Positions 26,865 through 36,148 of a DNA stretch of 64,000 nt are shown one piece after another. This DNA comes from Cognatundibacterium rivi (GTDB lineage: Bacteria; Pseudomonadota; Gammaproteobacteria; Burkholderiales; Burkholderiaceae_D). Position numbers and translations under genes: made by a program. Within the stretch, counting starts at the first letter, position 1, and each line of letters begins with the position of its first letter. The notes under the pieces are model-generated. The model did not search any database. It had not been told where the DNA came from and saw nothing but the letters and a program-made list of their open reading frames with translations. The stretch lies in assembly GCF_018139565.1 (NCBI RefSeq), contig NZ_JAGSPK010000001.1:496001-560000 (forward strand). The letters are read 5' to 3'.

Positions 26865-27974
26865 TCAGTCGCCGAGACAGATATTCAGGTCACGCGCGGT
26901 CTGCACAATATCACCATTGAGTGGCACACTTTTCATCCGTCCTGCCACTTCTTCCAGTGCGACATAATTCACGTCCGGATAGGCCAGTGCCACCATGATG
27001 CCGGAATGTCCTTCATCTAATGCCCGGACTGCGGCAGCACCAAAGCGCATCGCAGAAACGCGGTCGAATGCACTCGGACTGCCACCGCGTAACAGATGAC
27101 CGAGCACGACGGCGCGGGCTTCTTTCCCGGTTTTTCTCTGTAATTCTTGCGCCAGATTTTCGCCTATACCACCCAGTCTTTCCACATAACCGGCTCCGCC
27201 TTTTTCATGTAGCACGCGTTCGCCACCCAACGGGTTCGCGCCTTCGGCCACGATCACGATGGAATAGTGATGACCGGCGCGGTCTCTGGCGCTCAGGTGA
27301 GCCGTCAGTTTTTCAATATCGTAAGGAATTTCCGGGATCAGGATCGCGTGTGCATTTGCCGAAATACCTGTGTGTAATGCGATCCAGCCGGCATAGCGTC
27401 CCATAACTTCTACTACCATAATCCGTTGATGGCTACCGGCAGTGCTATGCAGCCTGTCTGTACATTCGGTCGCAAAGGCGACGGCGGTGTCAAAGCCAAA
27501 CGTAGTAAAGGTTTTATCGAGATCGTTATCAATGGTTTTCGGAATACCGACGACGCGCATTCCTTGCTGATGCAACACATTGGCAATCGTTAATGTACCG
27601 TCACCACCGATGCAGACTAAGGCATCAATCTCCATTGCCTTCAGCGCCGCGTGTATTTCTCCGCTGCGATCGGTTTCCGTCACGCTGCCATCGGGCATGG
27701 TCGTTGCGAACTTAAGAGGATTCCCATGATTGGTGGTTCCCAGTATTGTTCCGCCAAGATGACCGATGTGATCGACCTGAGCCATCGTCAGTCTGGTAAT
27801 GCCATCCACCGGATAGCGATCGGGTCGTAATATGCCATTGAAACCTTCGCGGATACCGAAACATTCCCAGCCGCGTTTTTCAGCGGCAAAAACGACAGAA
27901 CGTATGACCGCGTTTAAACCCGGGGCATCACCACCGCCCGTGCTGATGGCAATACGTCGTATTGGATGTAACAT
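26865..27974 (-). CDS. pfkA: 6-phosphofructokinase
   Basis: Phosphorylates fructose 6-phosphate in glycolysis. The 369-residue chain begins RRIAISTGGGDAPGLN, and its catalytic loop is PKTIDNDL. The phosphoryl-donor site reads CIGGDGTL (Gly, as in ATP enzymes), while the later position is Lys in PKTID (as in PPi enzymes). This mixed pattern is known from actinobacterial ATP-dependent members, so ATP use is favoured but PPi cannot be excluded. The ATG at 27974 has GAGGAA just upstream; the ATG at 27995 is less likely. Single gene. Confidence 0.92.
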   Translation of the reverse strand: MLHPIRRIAISTGGGDAPGLNAVIRSVVFAAEKRGWECFGIREGFNGILRPDRYPVDGITRLTMAQVDHIGHLGGTILGTTNHGNPLKFATTMPDGSVTETDRSGEIHAALKAMEIDALVCIGGDGTLTIANVLHQQGMRVVGIPKTIDNDLDKTFTTFGFDTAVAFATECTDRLHSTAGSHQRIMVVEVMGRYAGWIALHTGISANAHAILIPEIPYDIEKLTAHLSARDRAGHHYSIVIVAEGANPLGGERVLHEKGGAGYVERLGGIGENLAQELQRKTGKEARAVVLGHLLRGGSPSAFDRVSAMRFGAAAVRALDEGHSGIMVALAYPDVNYVALEEVAGRMKSVPLNGDIVQTARDLNICLGD

Positions 27975-28023
27975 GAATTTCCTCAGTGAGATCAATAAAG
28001 CGGATCAGATTGTGCTCAGATCA

Positions 28024-28395
28024 CTATTTGCCTCTGATTGATCCCAGCAAAGCGGCTTGCGCATCAAGTTGTCGGGCCACATTGCCGCAGACCAGATCAC
28101 ATAAGTCATAAACGGATTGATCAGCGATCTGGTAGAACACCGTTGTGCCACGACTCTGACGTTCAACCAGCCCGTGTTTTGCCAGCGTCGATAAATGGCG
28201 TGAGGCATTCGCCTGAGAGCATTGGCAGCGTTCCGCCAGTTCACCAACATTCAGTTCGCCATCGCGCAGACAATTCAGAATGCGCAAACGCGTTGGCTCT
28301 GCCAACGCTGAGAAATACTGCGCGACTTGCGTCAACGCTTGATCTGACAAGCCTTCCATCACAGTAGCTAGCTCCGCTTCTAAAGCGTCAATCAT
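28024..28395 (-). CDS. ArsR/SmtB family transcriptional regulator
   Basis: A 123-residue winged-helix repressor. The core is FSALAEPTRLRILNCLRDGELNVGELAERCQCSQANASRHLSTL, followed by the wing ERQSRGTTVFYQI. Cysteines lie in the recognition region (CQC) and near the C-terminus (LCDLVCGN). This could allow metal or thiol/persulfide sensing, but the pattern does not match a defined sensor type. It lies between phosphofructokinase and an HD-GYP gene with no obvious target next to it. Confidence 0.88.
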   Translation of the reverse strand: MIDALEAELATVMEGLSDQALTQVAQYFSALAEPTRLRILNCLRDGELNVGELAERCQCSQANASRHLSTLAKHGLVERQSRGTTVFYQIADQSVYDLCDLVCGNVARQLDAQAALLGSIRGK

Positions 28396-28493
28396 ACCAT
28401 TTCAATGCGTGATGCAGGCGCCCTGCAAGAGTAGCGAATGCCGGTCCGACTATAGATCAGCACGAAAGCACCGTGCCGCGGTCATTCAACGCT

Positions 28494-28517
28494 GTCAGGC
28501 TGTTAAAATAGCCTGAC
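28494..28517. promoter_or_regulatory. Inverted repeat before the HD-GYP gene
   Basis: GTCAGGCT (28494-28501) pairs with AGCCTGAC (28510-28517) around an AT-rich 8-base loop, 20 bases before the ATG at 28538. It could be a leader hairpin or an operator overlapping the promoter. Confidence 0.4.
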
Positions 28518-28537
28518 TCATACTTTTCATCTGCAAC

Positions 28538-29818
28538 ATGTGCGCTACCCCATTTACTGTGAACGTTCCGGTCGAACAACTGTGTGTCGGCTTGTACGTT
28601 CATCTGGATATTTCCTGGCTTGATCATTCCTTTGCGCTGAACAGTTTTAAGATAAAAAACGAACAGGAAATTCTGGCTCTTCGCCAGTTAGGTTTGAAAA
28701 CGATCAGGGTGAACCCATCCAAGTCGGATTGTCGGCCTTTACCGCCGCCGCCAGCAAATACCGCCGTTGCAGAAGTTGTTCTGCCGACGCCTGAAGAGCT
28801 TGAAAAAATCAAAGAAAAGCGTGCGCGGATTGATCGTCTTCTGAAAGAGCGCAATGCGATTGCCGAGTGTGAAAAGGAATTGCTGAAAGCAGCGGGAACC
28901 TTAAAAAATATTACCAAGAATCTGTTTGCGCGTCCGCAAGAATCCGTCCGGCAAGCAGAAGAACTGGTACAGCAAATGCTGGAATCGTTGCTGGTCGATA
29001 AGGATATTGCTATCCATCTGATGAATGACAAAATCGCTGGCGAAGAGGCTTATTACCATTCGCTGAATGTGACCGTACTGACGATGATGCTGGCGAAAGA
29101 GCTCTCTTTTTCTGCCGACGATATCAAGTTGATGGGAATCGGATGCCTGTTTCACGACATAGGAAAAATGGAGATTCCTGACCGGATTGTGAATAAAGCT
29201 TTTGAACTGACGCGTGCCGAGCAGAATTTATTACGACAGCATGTTTTTTATGGTCAGCAAATCGCTGAAAAATTACATTTGCCAAAACAAGTGCTGGATA
29301 TTATCAATCAGCATCACGAACACATGGATGGAAGCGGTTATCCGGGGGCTTTGCCGGGCGATAAAATTTCTCCACTGGCGCGTATTGTGACGATTACGAA
29401 TGCTTATGATAATTTGTGTAATTGCCCTAATCCCGCAGATTCCATGAGCCCTTACGAGGCGATGGCGCATATGTTTGGTCATCTGCGCAAGCAGTTTGAT
29501 CCTGCCGCTTTGAATCTGTTTATCCGTAGCATGGGGATTTATCCTCCCGGAACGATAGTCCGACTGTCTGATGGCACTTACGGTATGGTCGTCGCTGTCA
29601 ATTCCGGCAAGCCTTTGCGCCCCAGCGTATTGATCTATGATCCGAGTGTCCCTAAATCCGAGGCGATTATTCTTGATCTGGTTCATGAGCCGGTTCTCGA
29701 GATTGAGGCCAGTCTCAAACCCGCGCAACTTGCACCTGAAATCTATGAATATCTGAGTCCACGCAAACGCATGACTTATTTCTTCGATACCCAGAAAAAC
29801 GCCAGACAGTCATCCTGA
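28538..29818 (+). CDS. HD-GYP domain cyclic-di-GMP phosphodiesterase (DUF3391 N-terminus)
   Basis: A 426-residue signalling enzyme predicted to hydrolyse c-di-GMP. Residues 1-130 are the DUF3391 region (VPVEQLCVGLYVHLD) with a proline stretch and a charged helix. The HD-GYP domain follows, with metal residues His206-Asp207 in LFHDIGKMEIP and the GYP signature HHEHMDGSGYPG (259-270). Both motifs are intact, so it should be active. No membrane segment or receiver domain, so it is cytoplasmic. It ends 30-75 bases before the malonate decarboxylase gene, same strand, but a functional link is doubtful. Confidence 0.95.
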   Translation: MCATPFTVNVPVEQLCVGLYVHLDISWLDHSFALNSFKIKNEQEILALRQLGLKTIRVNPSKSDCRPLPPPPANTAVAEVVLPTPEELEKIKEKRARIDRLLKERNAIAECEKELLKAAGTLKNITKNLFARPQESVRQAEELVQQMLESLLVDKDIAIHLMNDKIAGEEAYYHSLNVTVLTMMLAKELSFSADDIKLMGIGCLFHDIGKMEIPDRIVNKAFELTRAEQNLLRQHVFYGQQIAEKLHLPKQVLDIINQHHEHMDGSGYPGALPGDKISPLARIVTITNAYDNLCNCPNPADSMSPYEAMAHMFGHLRKQFDPAALNLFIRSMGIYPPGTIVRLSDGTYGMVVAVNSGKPLRPSVLIYDPSVPKSEAIILDLVHEPVLEIEASLKPAQLAPEIYEYLSPRKRMTYFFDTQKNARQSS

Positions 29819-29892
29819 TACGTCTGTCAGACGAGACTGATTCCTGGTTGCTCACACAGCAGCAAGAGCGACAAATTTATCCGGATAAAGAC

Positions 29893-31419
29893 ATGACCAG
29901 TTATCTGCAGGCGACTGCCCGGCAACGCATAGACGGCATCATTGAACGTTTTCAGGAGTTGTTACCCGCATCACCTGCATGGGGCCGTCCGCATTTGCCA
30001 CACCTGAATACTCCGGTTGCATTTGATGACGGCGTCATCATCGGGTACGGGAATCTGTGTGAAAAAATGGTATTCGCTGCTGCGCAGGACGGTAATTTCA
30101 TGGGTGGCGCGATAGGTGAGGTTCATGGTGCCAAATTAGTTGCTCTATTGCGCAAAGCGCTGCAAGAGAGACCTGCCGCAGTGATACTGCTGGTTGAGTC
30201 TGGTGGTGTGCGCTTACAAGAAGCCAACGCGGGTTTGATCGCAGTTTCTGAGGTGATGCGGGCAATGTTGGCGGTGCGTGCAGCTGGCATTCCTGTCATC
30301 GTACTCAACGGTGGCCGGCATGGCTGTTTTGGTGGCATGGGCATCATTGCCAATTGCGCGGATACTCTTATCATGTCGACCGAGGCGCGGTTGGGCATGT
30401 CCGGGCCCGGAGTCATTGAAACTGTGCACGGCGTCGATGAGTTTGACTCCAGTGATCGTGCGTTGATCTGGCAAGTCAGCGGTGGCGAACACCGCTATCG
30501 CAGTGGTGATTGTCAGATGCTGGTGGTGGATACGATTGCTGCATTTAAAGCAGCGGCGGCACAGGCAATGACGATCACCAGCCAGACTGTGGTGGACTTC
30601 AGCGCACTTGAAGCCGAACATGCAATGTTAACGCAGCGCTTAGCGACATTCCCGCCAGCGACTGGCGAAACCGCTTGTGCTGATACTGGTAGAGCAGAGC
30701 AGCTTGAAGCGGAATGGCTTCCTTTGGTGGCACAGCTGTTTCCTGAAGGATGCGACATCATCGAAGAAAACTCGGTGTTATCAGGCACTGCGCAAATGAA
30801 TGGCACTACGATCAGCGTCATCGGTACGACAAACCACACCGAAATTGGCGTCGAAATCGCCCTCCAGCAGGCGCAACTGGTATTGGCGACGGTGCGCGAT
30901 TATCCGGGGCGGCCGATTTTGTTATTGGTCGATACGACAGGACAGCGTTTGCGTCGTAGGGACGAAGTGTTGGGTATACAGCGCTATATGGCGCATCTGG
31001 GGAAATGTATAGCGTCAGCCCGGCGAAACGGACATAAGATCATCGCTTTGGTTTATGGACAGGCCTTATCTGGTGGCTTCGTCAGTAGCGGCATGATGGC
31101 AGATGCTTGCTACGCACTATCGACGTCAATCATCAGAGTCATGGATTTATCTGCGATGGCGCGGATTATTAAAATCCCACTGGAAACGCTCACTGGACTT
31201 GCACAGTCGCATCCAGTTTTTGCGCCGGGCCCTGAAAACTATCTGCGCATGGGTGGCATACAAGAAATCTGGAAAAATAATCTGGCATCTTGTCTGATAG
31301 CCGCATACGCAGATCTGCCCGCTGAAGATTTACGGATGTCGCATGGCACTGCGAGAGGTGGGCGTGTTATGGCACAAAAAGTCGTTGATGCCGTATTATT
31401 CGCAGATATTAAATGTTAA
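29893..31419 (+). CDS. mdcDE: Malonate decarboxylase beta-gamma fusion (MdcD-MdcE), biotin-independent
   Basis: A 508-residue carboxyltransferase-fold protein in which the beta subunit (about 1-280, with VESGGVRLQEAN and GGRHGCFGGMG) and the gamma subunit (about 285-508, with GTTNHTEIGVEIAL and YGQALSGGFV) are one chain. In known systems these are separate genes whose products decarboxylate malonyl-S-ACP. The ATG at 29893 aligns with the MdcD start (SYLQATARQR); an in-frame TTG at 29848 would add 15 residues. It is followed by mdcG, but mdcA, B, C and H, needed for the full enzyme, are not in the window. Confidence 0.87.
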   Translation: MTSYLQATARQRIDGIIERFQELLPASPAWGRPHLPHLNTPVAFDDGVIIGYGNLCEKMVFAAAQDGNFMGGAIGEVHGAKLVALLRKALQERPAAVILLVESGGVRLQEANAGLIAVSEVMRAMLAVRAAGIPVIVLNGGRHGCFGGMGIIANCADTLIMSTEARLGMSGPGVIETVHGVDEFDSSDRALIWQVSGGEHRYRSGDCQMLVVDTIAAFKAAAAQAMTITSQTVVDFSALEAEHAMLTQRLATFPPATGETACADTGRAEQLEAEWLPLVAQLFPEGCDIIEENSVLSGTAQMNGTTISVIGTTNHTEIGVEIALQQAQLVLATVRDYPGRPILLLVDTTGQRLRRRDEVLGIQRYMAHLGKCIASARRNGHKIIALVYGQALSGGFVSSGMMADACYALSTSIIRVMDLSAMARIIKIPLETLTGLAQSHPVFAPGPENYLRMGGIQEIWKNNLASCLIAAYADLPAEDLRMSHGTARGGRVMAQKVVDAVLFADIKC

Positions 31420-31431
31420 GGCAGTATTGAA

Positions 31432-32115
31432 TTGGATCAGATTGAACAATTTCAGCGTCATGATCTGGTGTGGTTATCTGATCAGGCATGGAGCGAAATT
31501 TTTTCCAAGCAAACGCAAAATAGCGCGGGTTTGCAACGCTGGCAACGAGAAGAGTGGCCAGCTGTGGTGTTGCGCCGGGATGCGCAAGCCGCCGATGATG
31601 AAGTCTGTATAGGATTTGATCTGTCGCTGACAGATGAGATGAGGCCATACGTATTTGCCAGAACCCGAGTTGAGAACATCATAGAACATCAGTCGAGTTT
31701 ATCGCTGAGTACGGTCGTTCCGGTAGCACCTGTTGCCTGGCAAATCGCATTACGAGAGCTGAATCTGGAGGCAACGGCGGCCGGTGTGCGCTTACGCGTG
31801 TATGGCGCACTCGCATTGCAGTTTCTGACGGGATTAAATTATCTCGATACGAATGCCAGGATTGACATTCTGTTTCGCCCGCAAGACCATAAACATCTTG
31901 TTGCCGGACTGACTTTATTGCAGCGTTATCGTGAGCAGATGCCGCTGGATGGCGAAGTCATTTTTCCACGCGGGCAGGCAGTCAGTTGGAAAGAATGGTT
32001 ATTATCCGATTCGGTGCCGGACGCTGCGCAGGATCAGTTGGTTCTGGTGAAAGACATGTATCAGGCCCGGCTACTTCCCAAACATGTGCTGACAGAAAGT
32101 CTGCATGAAACTTAG
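31432..32115 (+). CDS. mdcG: Malonate decarboxylase holo-ACP synthase (phosphoribosyl-dephospho-CoA transferase)
   Basis: A 227-residue MdcG-type enzyme that attaches the 2'-(5''-triphosphoribosyl)-3'-dephospho-CoA group to the malonate decarboxylase ACP. Family features are RHDLVWL near the start and RVYGALALQFLTGLNYLDTNARIDILF. No ATG fits; the start is TTG at 31432, 12 bases after the mdcDE stop. Its carrier protein (MdcC) and the prosthetic group synthase (MdcB) are not nearby, so it would need partners elsewhere or be a relic. Confidence 0.85.
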   Translation: MDQIEQFQRHDLVWLSDQAWSEIFSKQTQNSAGLQRWQREEWPAVVLRRDAQAADDEVCIGFDLSLTDEMRPYVFARTRVENIIEHQSSLSLSTVVPVAPVAWQIALRELNLEATAAGVRLRVYGALALQFLTGLNYLDTNARIDILFRPQDHKHLVAGLTLLQRYREQMPLDGEVIFPRGQAVSWKEWLLSDSVPDAAQDQLVLVKDMYQARLLPKHVLTESLHET

Positions 32116-32241
32116 CCTTACCGGAATGGCAAAACACAGACATGATCAAAGCTAAGACTGATTCGGTTTTGAATGCACTCATCACTTGACGAGTTGATTA
32201 CCTGGATCAGTCCGGTCAGCTTATTTCAAAGCACCTGCAGT

Positions 32242-32505
32242 TTAATAGCGACGGCGTGGCTGAGCAGAACCTGAGCCGCTGTGTTTTTCAATATGGCGGA
32301 AAGTGATGCGGCCTTTAGTTAAATCGTAAGGCGACATTTCCAGCGTTACTTTATCTCCCGCAAGAATGCGGATGTGATGCTGACGCATTTTTCCTGAGGT
32401 GTAGGCGATCAGTTGATGTCCATTTTCCAGATTCACTCTGAAGCGGGAATCCGGTAAAACTTCTTCAACCAGACCGCTCATTTCTAACAGTTCTTCTTTT
32501 GCCAT
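32242..32505 (-). CDS. infA: Translation initiation factor IF-1
   Basis: An 87-residue OB-fold protein that binds the 30S A site during initiation. It starts [11 protein letters not shown] and shows [13 protein letters not shown] and the conserved [11 protein letters not shown]. It is longer than E. coli IF-1 (72) through a basic tail ending QPRRRY. It is isolated from the ribosomal cluster, where betaproteobacteria usually keep another infA further downstream near secY, so it is probably a second copy (inference; that region is outside the window). Confidence 0.93.
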   Translation of the reverse strand: MAKEELLEMSGLVEEVLPDSRFRVNLENGHQLIAYTSGKMRQHHIRILAGDKVTLEMSPYDLTKGRITFRHIEKHSGSGSAQPRRRY

Positions 32506-33038
32506 TGTGGGTTCACATTCAAGTTAATGATTAGATACTGTCGCTGTTGCGGCAGTTGATATAGCCCTGCAATAACATTCATTGCAGGAACTGGCGTTAC
32601 TTATTGTTCGTACAGCGTATCCGCTGCATGAAAGAGAAAAAGATCGTTATGCTGGCCATACTTGTATGGCATTTACGTCAGAACGTAAAGACATACCCGG
32701 AAAATCAGCACAGGCAAGAGCCACCAATTGACGCAAAATTACAAAGCGGATGGAAGAGGACAACAGATGCCGGAAAATTTGTTTGGTAATTGGACTAACT
32801 CACTTTAACGGGAAATTATACCCTGATTAGGTGATTACAGTCGCTTCTCAGGTTTGCCTTTTCATAATCATTACCTTATTGTTCTTTTCAGACAGAGCTG
32901 AGGTCGATCATAATTTTCACATCTAAATAGGCAATGCGAGGAATCGTTCTCCTTTCTTTGCGAGCTGGAGCATTCAGGCCGGTGTCAAGTTCCATGATGT
33001 CGGTGTATGATTCTGTCATTATAAATAATGTAATTTTT
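32506..33038. other. AT-rich gap of 533 bases before the glycosylation module
   Basis: No supported gene. Two hairpins stand out: CCTGCAAT/ATTGCAGG (32566-32573 with 32581-32588) upstream of infA and TTTACG/CGTAAA near 32671-32688. A 61-codon frame at 32604-32789 has no recognisable content. The region should hold the promoters of infA (left) and of the membrane glycosylation genes (right). Confidence 0.45.
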
Positions 33039-35204
33039 ATGAGTGATTTCTCATCTTTTTCTGCGGAAGTGGGTGTAAAACAGAATAACAGTCTGTGGCG
33101 CCGGTGGAACAGAATTGCCACTATAGTTTTTTTACTGACAGCTGTATTGTACGTTGCTAACACTTGGTCACCATCTTCTTACGGTATCGCGCTGGAACAT
33201 TTTTTTGGTTATTCGGGAAGTGGTCCCGACCTAGGAACACCGCGCGTTATTCGTAGTGATGAATGGGTGGTGGCAACGCCGCTGACACAGGCGACAGTAA
33301 ATAATCATTTCCAACGTTATAACCAGACTTCGTTATACAAAGAAGATTTACGCATTAATTACGGTTTACCAATAATGGATTGGGGCATTATTTTTAAGCC
33401 CACGATGTGGTTGTACAAATTTGTGAATCCTGCTTATGCATACTCATTTCATTGGTACGCTATCTTTAGTTTATTTATTTTTGGTTATGCATTTTTATTT
33501 CGCCAGGTGGGAGCAGATCCGGTAATCGCTTATGGTTTGTCTTTCAGTTTGTATTTCACCGGTTTTTCACAATTTTGGTGGAGCGAGAAAGGGCCGATAT
33601 TTGCCTTCTTTCCATGGGTGATTCTGCCTTTGTTTGCGCGCATCCCAGTCTGGATAAAAGCATTGCTGCTTTACTGGCTGGCGGTTTGCTGGCTACTGGT
33701 TGATTTCTATCCACCTATACAAATTTCGCTGGCGTTTACCGGCGCGGTACTTTTACTGGCGTACAGGCCAGAATTATTCAAATTTAAAACCTGCGTGATT
33801 CTGATTTTAGTTGCAGGCCTCGCCTCCTTAACGACCGCAGCGTATCTTTGGGATTATCTGCAGGCAACAGCACAAACAGTGTATCCCGGTGGGCGCAGCG
33901 TAGGGGGTAATCATACGTTTGATCGTTTTTTTCTTTCATGGTTTTTCCCTGCATTGAATTTTCAATGGGGATATGAGCCGACTATCGCTGCCAATATTTC
34001 TGAGTTGGGTACGGTTGGGATGTATTACTACTTGCTGATCGCTTGTTTTCTGGATTTCAGTAACTGGCGAACTCCATGGAGTGATCAAAAAACTCGTTTG
34101 CGTTTATTGATACTGGGGGCCGGTTTTTTAATGATGGCAGCATGGATGTTATTACCTCTGCCTGATTGGGTTGGTAAGCCGTTGCTGTGGAATCATGTGC
34201 AGGCTGCACGGATGCAGTTCGCTGGGGGGGTATTGCTGACTTGCCTGATGTTTGTTGCCGCGAACAGTTTCGGCTTGAAATTGTCGTTTCTCCGGGGTGT
34301 GATTCTGAGTGCGATGGTCTTGTTCACCTGGTACTACATCAAACGCCTTGAAGACCGGAGTATTTTTGAAGAACTCGTATTTTTGTTCCTGGTGGTGATG
34401 ATCTATGTTGGTGTTCGCCGTCAATGGTTTAAGCCTCACCCCGGATTCGTTGCTATTTCTCTGATACTTGCGGCATTGCTATTTGGACGTTTCAATCCGT
34501 TGCAGCCAGCATGGCCGATTTTTAATCACGAAAAAAATGAAATAATCCGGAATTATGATGCCTTAGCGTCAGCAAATAATGGCGTGCTTGCTGTTCAGAA
34601 TTTACCTGGTGCCACGGCAAATGGGATGGGCTTTCTTTCTGTAAGTCACGTTACTCCGGTTCCTCATTTGGAATTCTGGCGCAAGCAATTTCCAGATCTA
34701 TCCGCTACGGAGCTAAACCAGATTTTTAATCGCTATTCGCATATTCATCTCACTGGTGAGATTGATAAACCTGACTCCCCTCAACTGGACGTGATAAGGG
34801 TGCCGTTCAGTCACTTCAGTAGTGCTGGTCGTTTACCAGCTCAATACGTTAATTTCAGTTCTTTGCCCGTTAAAAAAGATGGTGAATTTAACGTTGAAAT
34901 TAAGGATGATAAGCAACTTGTGCTCAAAGGATGGGCACCGTGGCAAGGACCGTTGCAAGAGCATGCTCTGGAGATCATGATTACGCCTGCAACCATTGGC
35001 GAGCCCAAAAATGAAATAATGATGCGTCCGGATCTGCCGATGAATACCAATCATCAGGTCTCCGCATTAAATGGGTTTACGCTACGCATACCAGTGAATG
35101 GTAACGTCTCCTCGCTGTGCATCGTATCACTTGACATCTCGACTGGCCGTCGGGTCTTGTTGAATAACCCAGTAGATTTACCTTATTGCGAATTGAAAAA
35201 ATGA
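33039..35204 (+). CDS. Large polytopic membrane protein, GT-C-like, candidate glycosyl-group transferase
   Basis: 721 residues with roughly eleven to thirteen hydrophobic segments in residues 25-480 and a soluble C-terminal domain of about 240 residues rich in beta strands. The first periplasmic loop carries the charged stretch VIRSDEWVVATPL, the place where GT-C enzymes keep acidic catalytic residues. No named family is certain. It overlaps the following GT2 gene by 4 bases (ATGA), and a GtrA gene follows. In such three-gene modules this protein moves a lipid-linked sugar onto a surface polysaccharide. The ATG at 33039 is chosen; upstream starts add a non-membrane tail. Confidence 0.7.
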   Translation: MSDFSSFSAEVGVKQNNSLWRRWNRIATIVFLLTAVLYVANTWSPSSYGIALEHFFGYSGSGPDLGTPRVIRSDEWVVATPLTQATVNNHFQRYNQTSLYKEDLRINYGLPIMDWGIIFKPTMWLYKFVNPAYAYSFHWYAIFSLFIFGYAFLFRQVGADPVIAYGLSFSLYFTGFSQFWWSEKGPIFAFFPWVILPLFARIPVWIKALLLYWLAVCWLLVDFYPPIQISLAFTGAVLLLAYRPELFKFKTCVILILVAGLASLTTAAYLWDYLQATAQTVYPGGRSVGGNHTFDRFFLSWFFPALNFQWGYEPTIAANISELGTVGMYYYLLIACFLDFSNWRTPWSDQKTRLRLLILGAGFLMMAAWMLLPLPDWVGKPLLWNHVQAARMQFAGGVLLTCLMFVAANSFGLKLSFLRGVILSAMVLFTWYYIKRLEDRSIFEELVFLFLVVMIYVGVRRQWFKPHPGFVAISLILAALLFGRFNPLQPAWPIFNHEKNEIIRNYDALASANNGVLAVQNLPGATANGMGFLSVSHVTPVPHLEFWRKQFPDLSATELNQIFNRYSHIHLTGEIDKPDSPQLDVIRVPFSHFSSAGRLPAQYVNFSSLPVKKDGEFNVEIKDDKQLVLKGWAPWQGPLQEHALEIMITPATIGEPKNEIMMRPDLPMNTNHQVSALNGFTLRIPVNGNVSSLCIVSLDISTGRRVLLNNPVDLPYCELKK

Positions 35205-36148
35205 CCAAATTGTTACCCCGGATAGCTATTCTGATACCGTGCTACAACGAAGAATTAACGGCACCAAAGGTGATCCGTGATTTTCAGGCTGCGGTTCCTG
35301 AAGCCAGTATTTACGTGTTTGATAATAACTCCCGTGATAAAACGAAAGAGGTGGCTGCTGCGGCAGGTGCAATCGTGGTGGATACACCTTTGCAAGGCAA
35401 AGGCAATGTCGTGCGCCGCATGTTTGCCGACGTCGAAGCAGATGTTTATCTGATGGTCGATGGCGATGCAACTTACGATGCCAGTTGCGCCAAAAAATTA
35501 ATAGCAAAGCTGTTGAATGAGCATCTGGATATGGTTGTCGGTTGCCGCGTCGATCAGGGGCAGGCAGAAAACTATCGCCCAGGGCATCGTTGGGGCAATC
35601 AGTTGTTAACGGGCGCTGTCAGGAGTGTGTTTGGCGGTAAATTCACTGATATGTTATCCGGATACCGCGCATTTTCCAGACGCTATGTGAAGTCCTTCCC
35701 TGCATTGACTAAGGGCTTTGAAATTGAAACTGAACTGACGATACACGCGCTGGAATTGCGTATGCCATATGGCGAGGTCACGACTCCCTACGGTGCCCGC
35801 CCGGAAGGATCAGAGAGCAAACTGTCTACCTACCGAGATGGCTTTCGTATTCTGAAATCCATTATCCGTTTTTATATGATGGAGCGGCCATTTGCATTTT
35901 TTGGCATCATCAGCCTGCTCTTAACAATGCTGTCTATAGGCTTGATTGCCCCTGTCGTTATGGAGTTTTATGAGACCGGATTAGTGCGCCGGTTGCCGAC
36001 CGCTGTGCTGAGCGTAGGTGTGATGTTGTCTGGCCTCTTATCACTTCTGTGCGGCTTGTTACTCGACAATGTCACCCGGGGACGGCATGAAATGAAACGC
36101 CTTGCCTATCTGTCGGTCGCCCGTTTTACTGAGCGGTACGACGCGTAA
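35201..36148 (+). CDS. Glycosyltransferase family 2, polyprenyl-phosphate sugar transferase type
   Basis: A 315-residue DPM1/GtrB-like enzyme. The GT-A domain starts AILIPCYNEE, contains FDNNSRDKT and the DxD-like VDGDATYD near residue 90, and SGYRAFSRR and GFEIETEL further on. Two C-terminal hydrophobic segments (about 228-252 and 265-288) anchor it. It is predicted to load a sugar from a nucleotide donor onto undecaprenyl phosphate at the inner face. It overlaps its upstream neighbour by 4 bases and its downstream GtrA gene by 1 base, so the three are translated together. Confidence 0.9.
   Translation: MTKLLPRIAILIPCYNEELTAPKVIRDFQAAVPEASIYVFDNNSRDKTKEVAAAAGAIVVDTPLQGKGNVVRRMFADVEADVYLMVDGDATYDASCAKKLIAKLLNEHLDMVVGCRVDQGQAENYRPGHRWGNQLLTGAVRSVFGGKFTDMLSGYRAFSRRYVKSFPALTKGFEIETELTIHALELRMPYGEVTTPYGARPEGSESKLSTYRDGFRILKSIIRFYMMERPFAFFGIISLLLTMLSIGLIAPVVMEFYETGLVRRLPTAVLSVGVMLSGLLSLLCGLLLDNVTRGRHEMKRLAYLSVARFTERYDA

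Noticed and set aside
32604-32789. Small gene of 61 codons upstream of the gtr-like module
   Set aside because: No recognisable family and no ribosome site, and it overlaps hairpins that better suit a control region.
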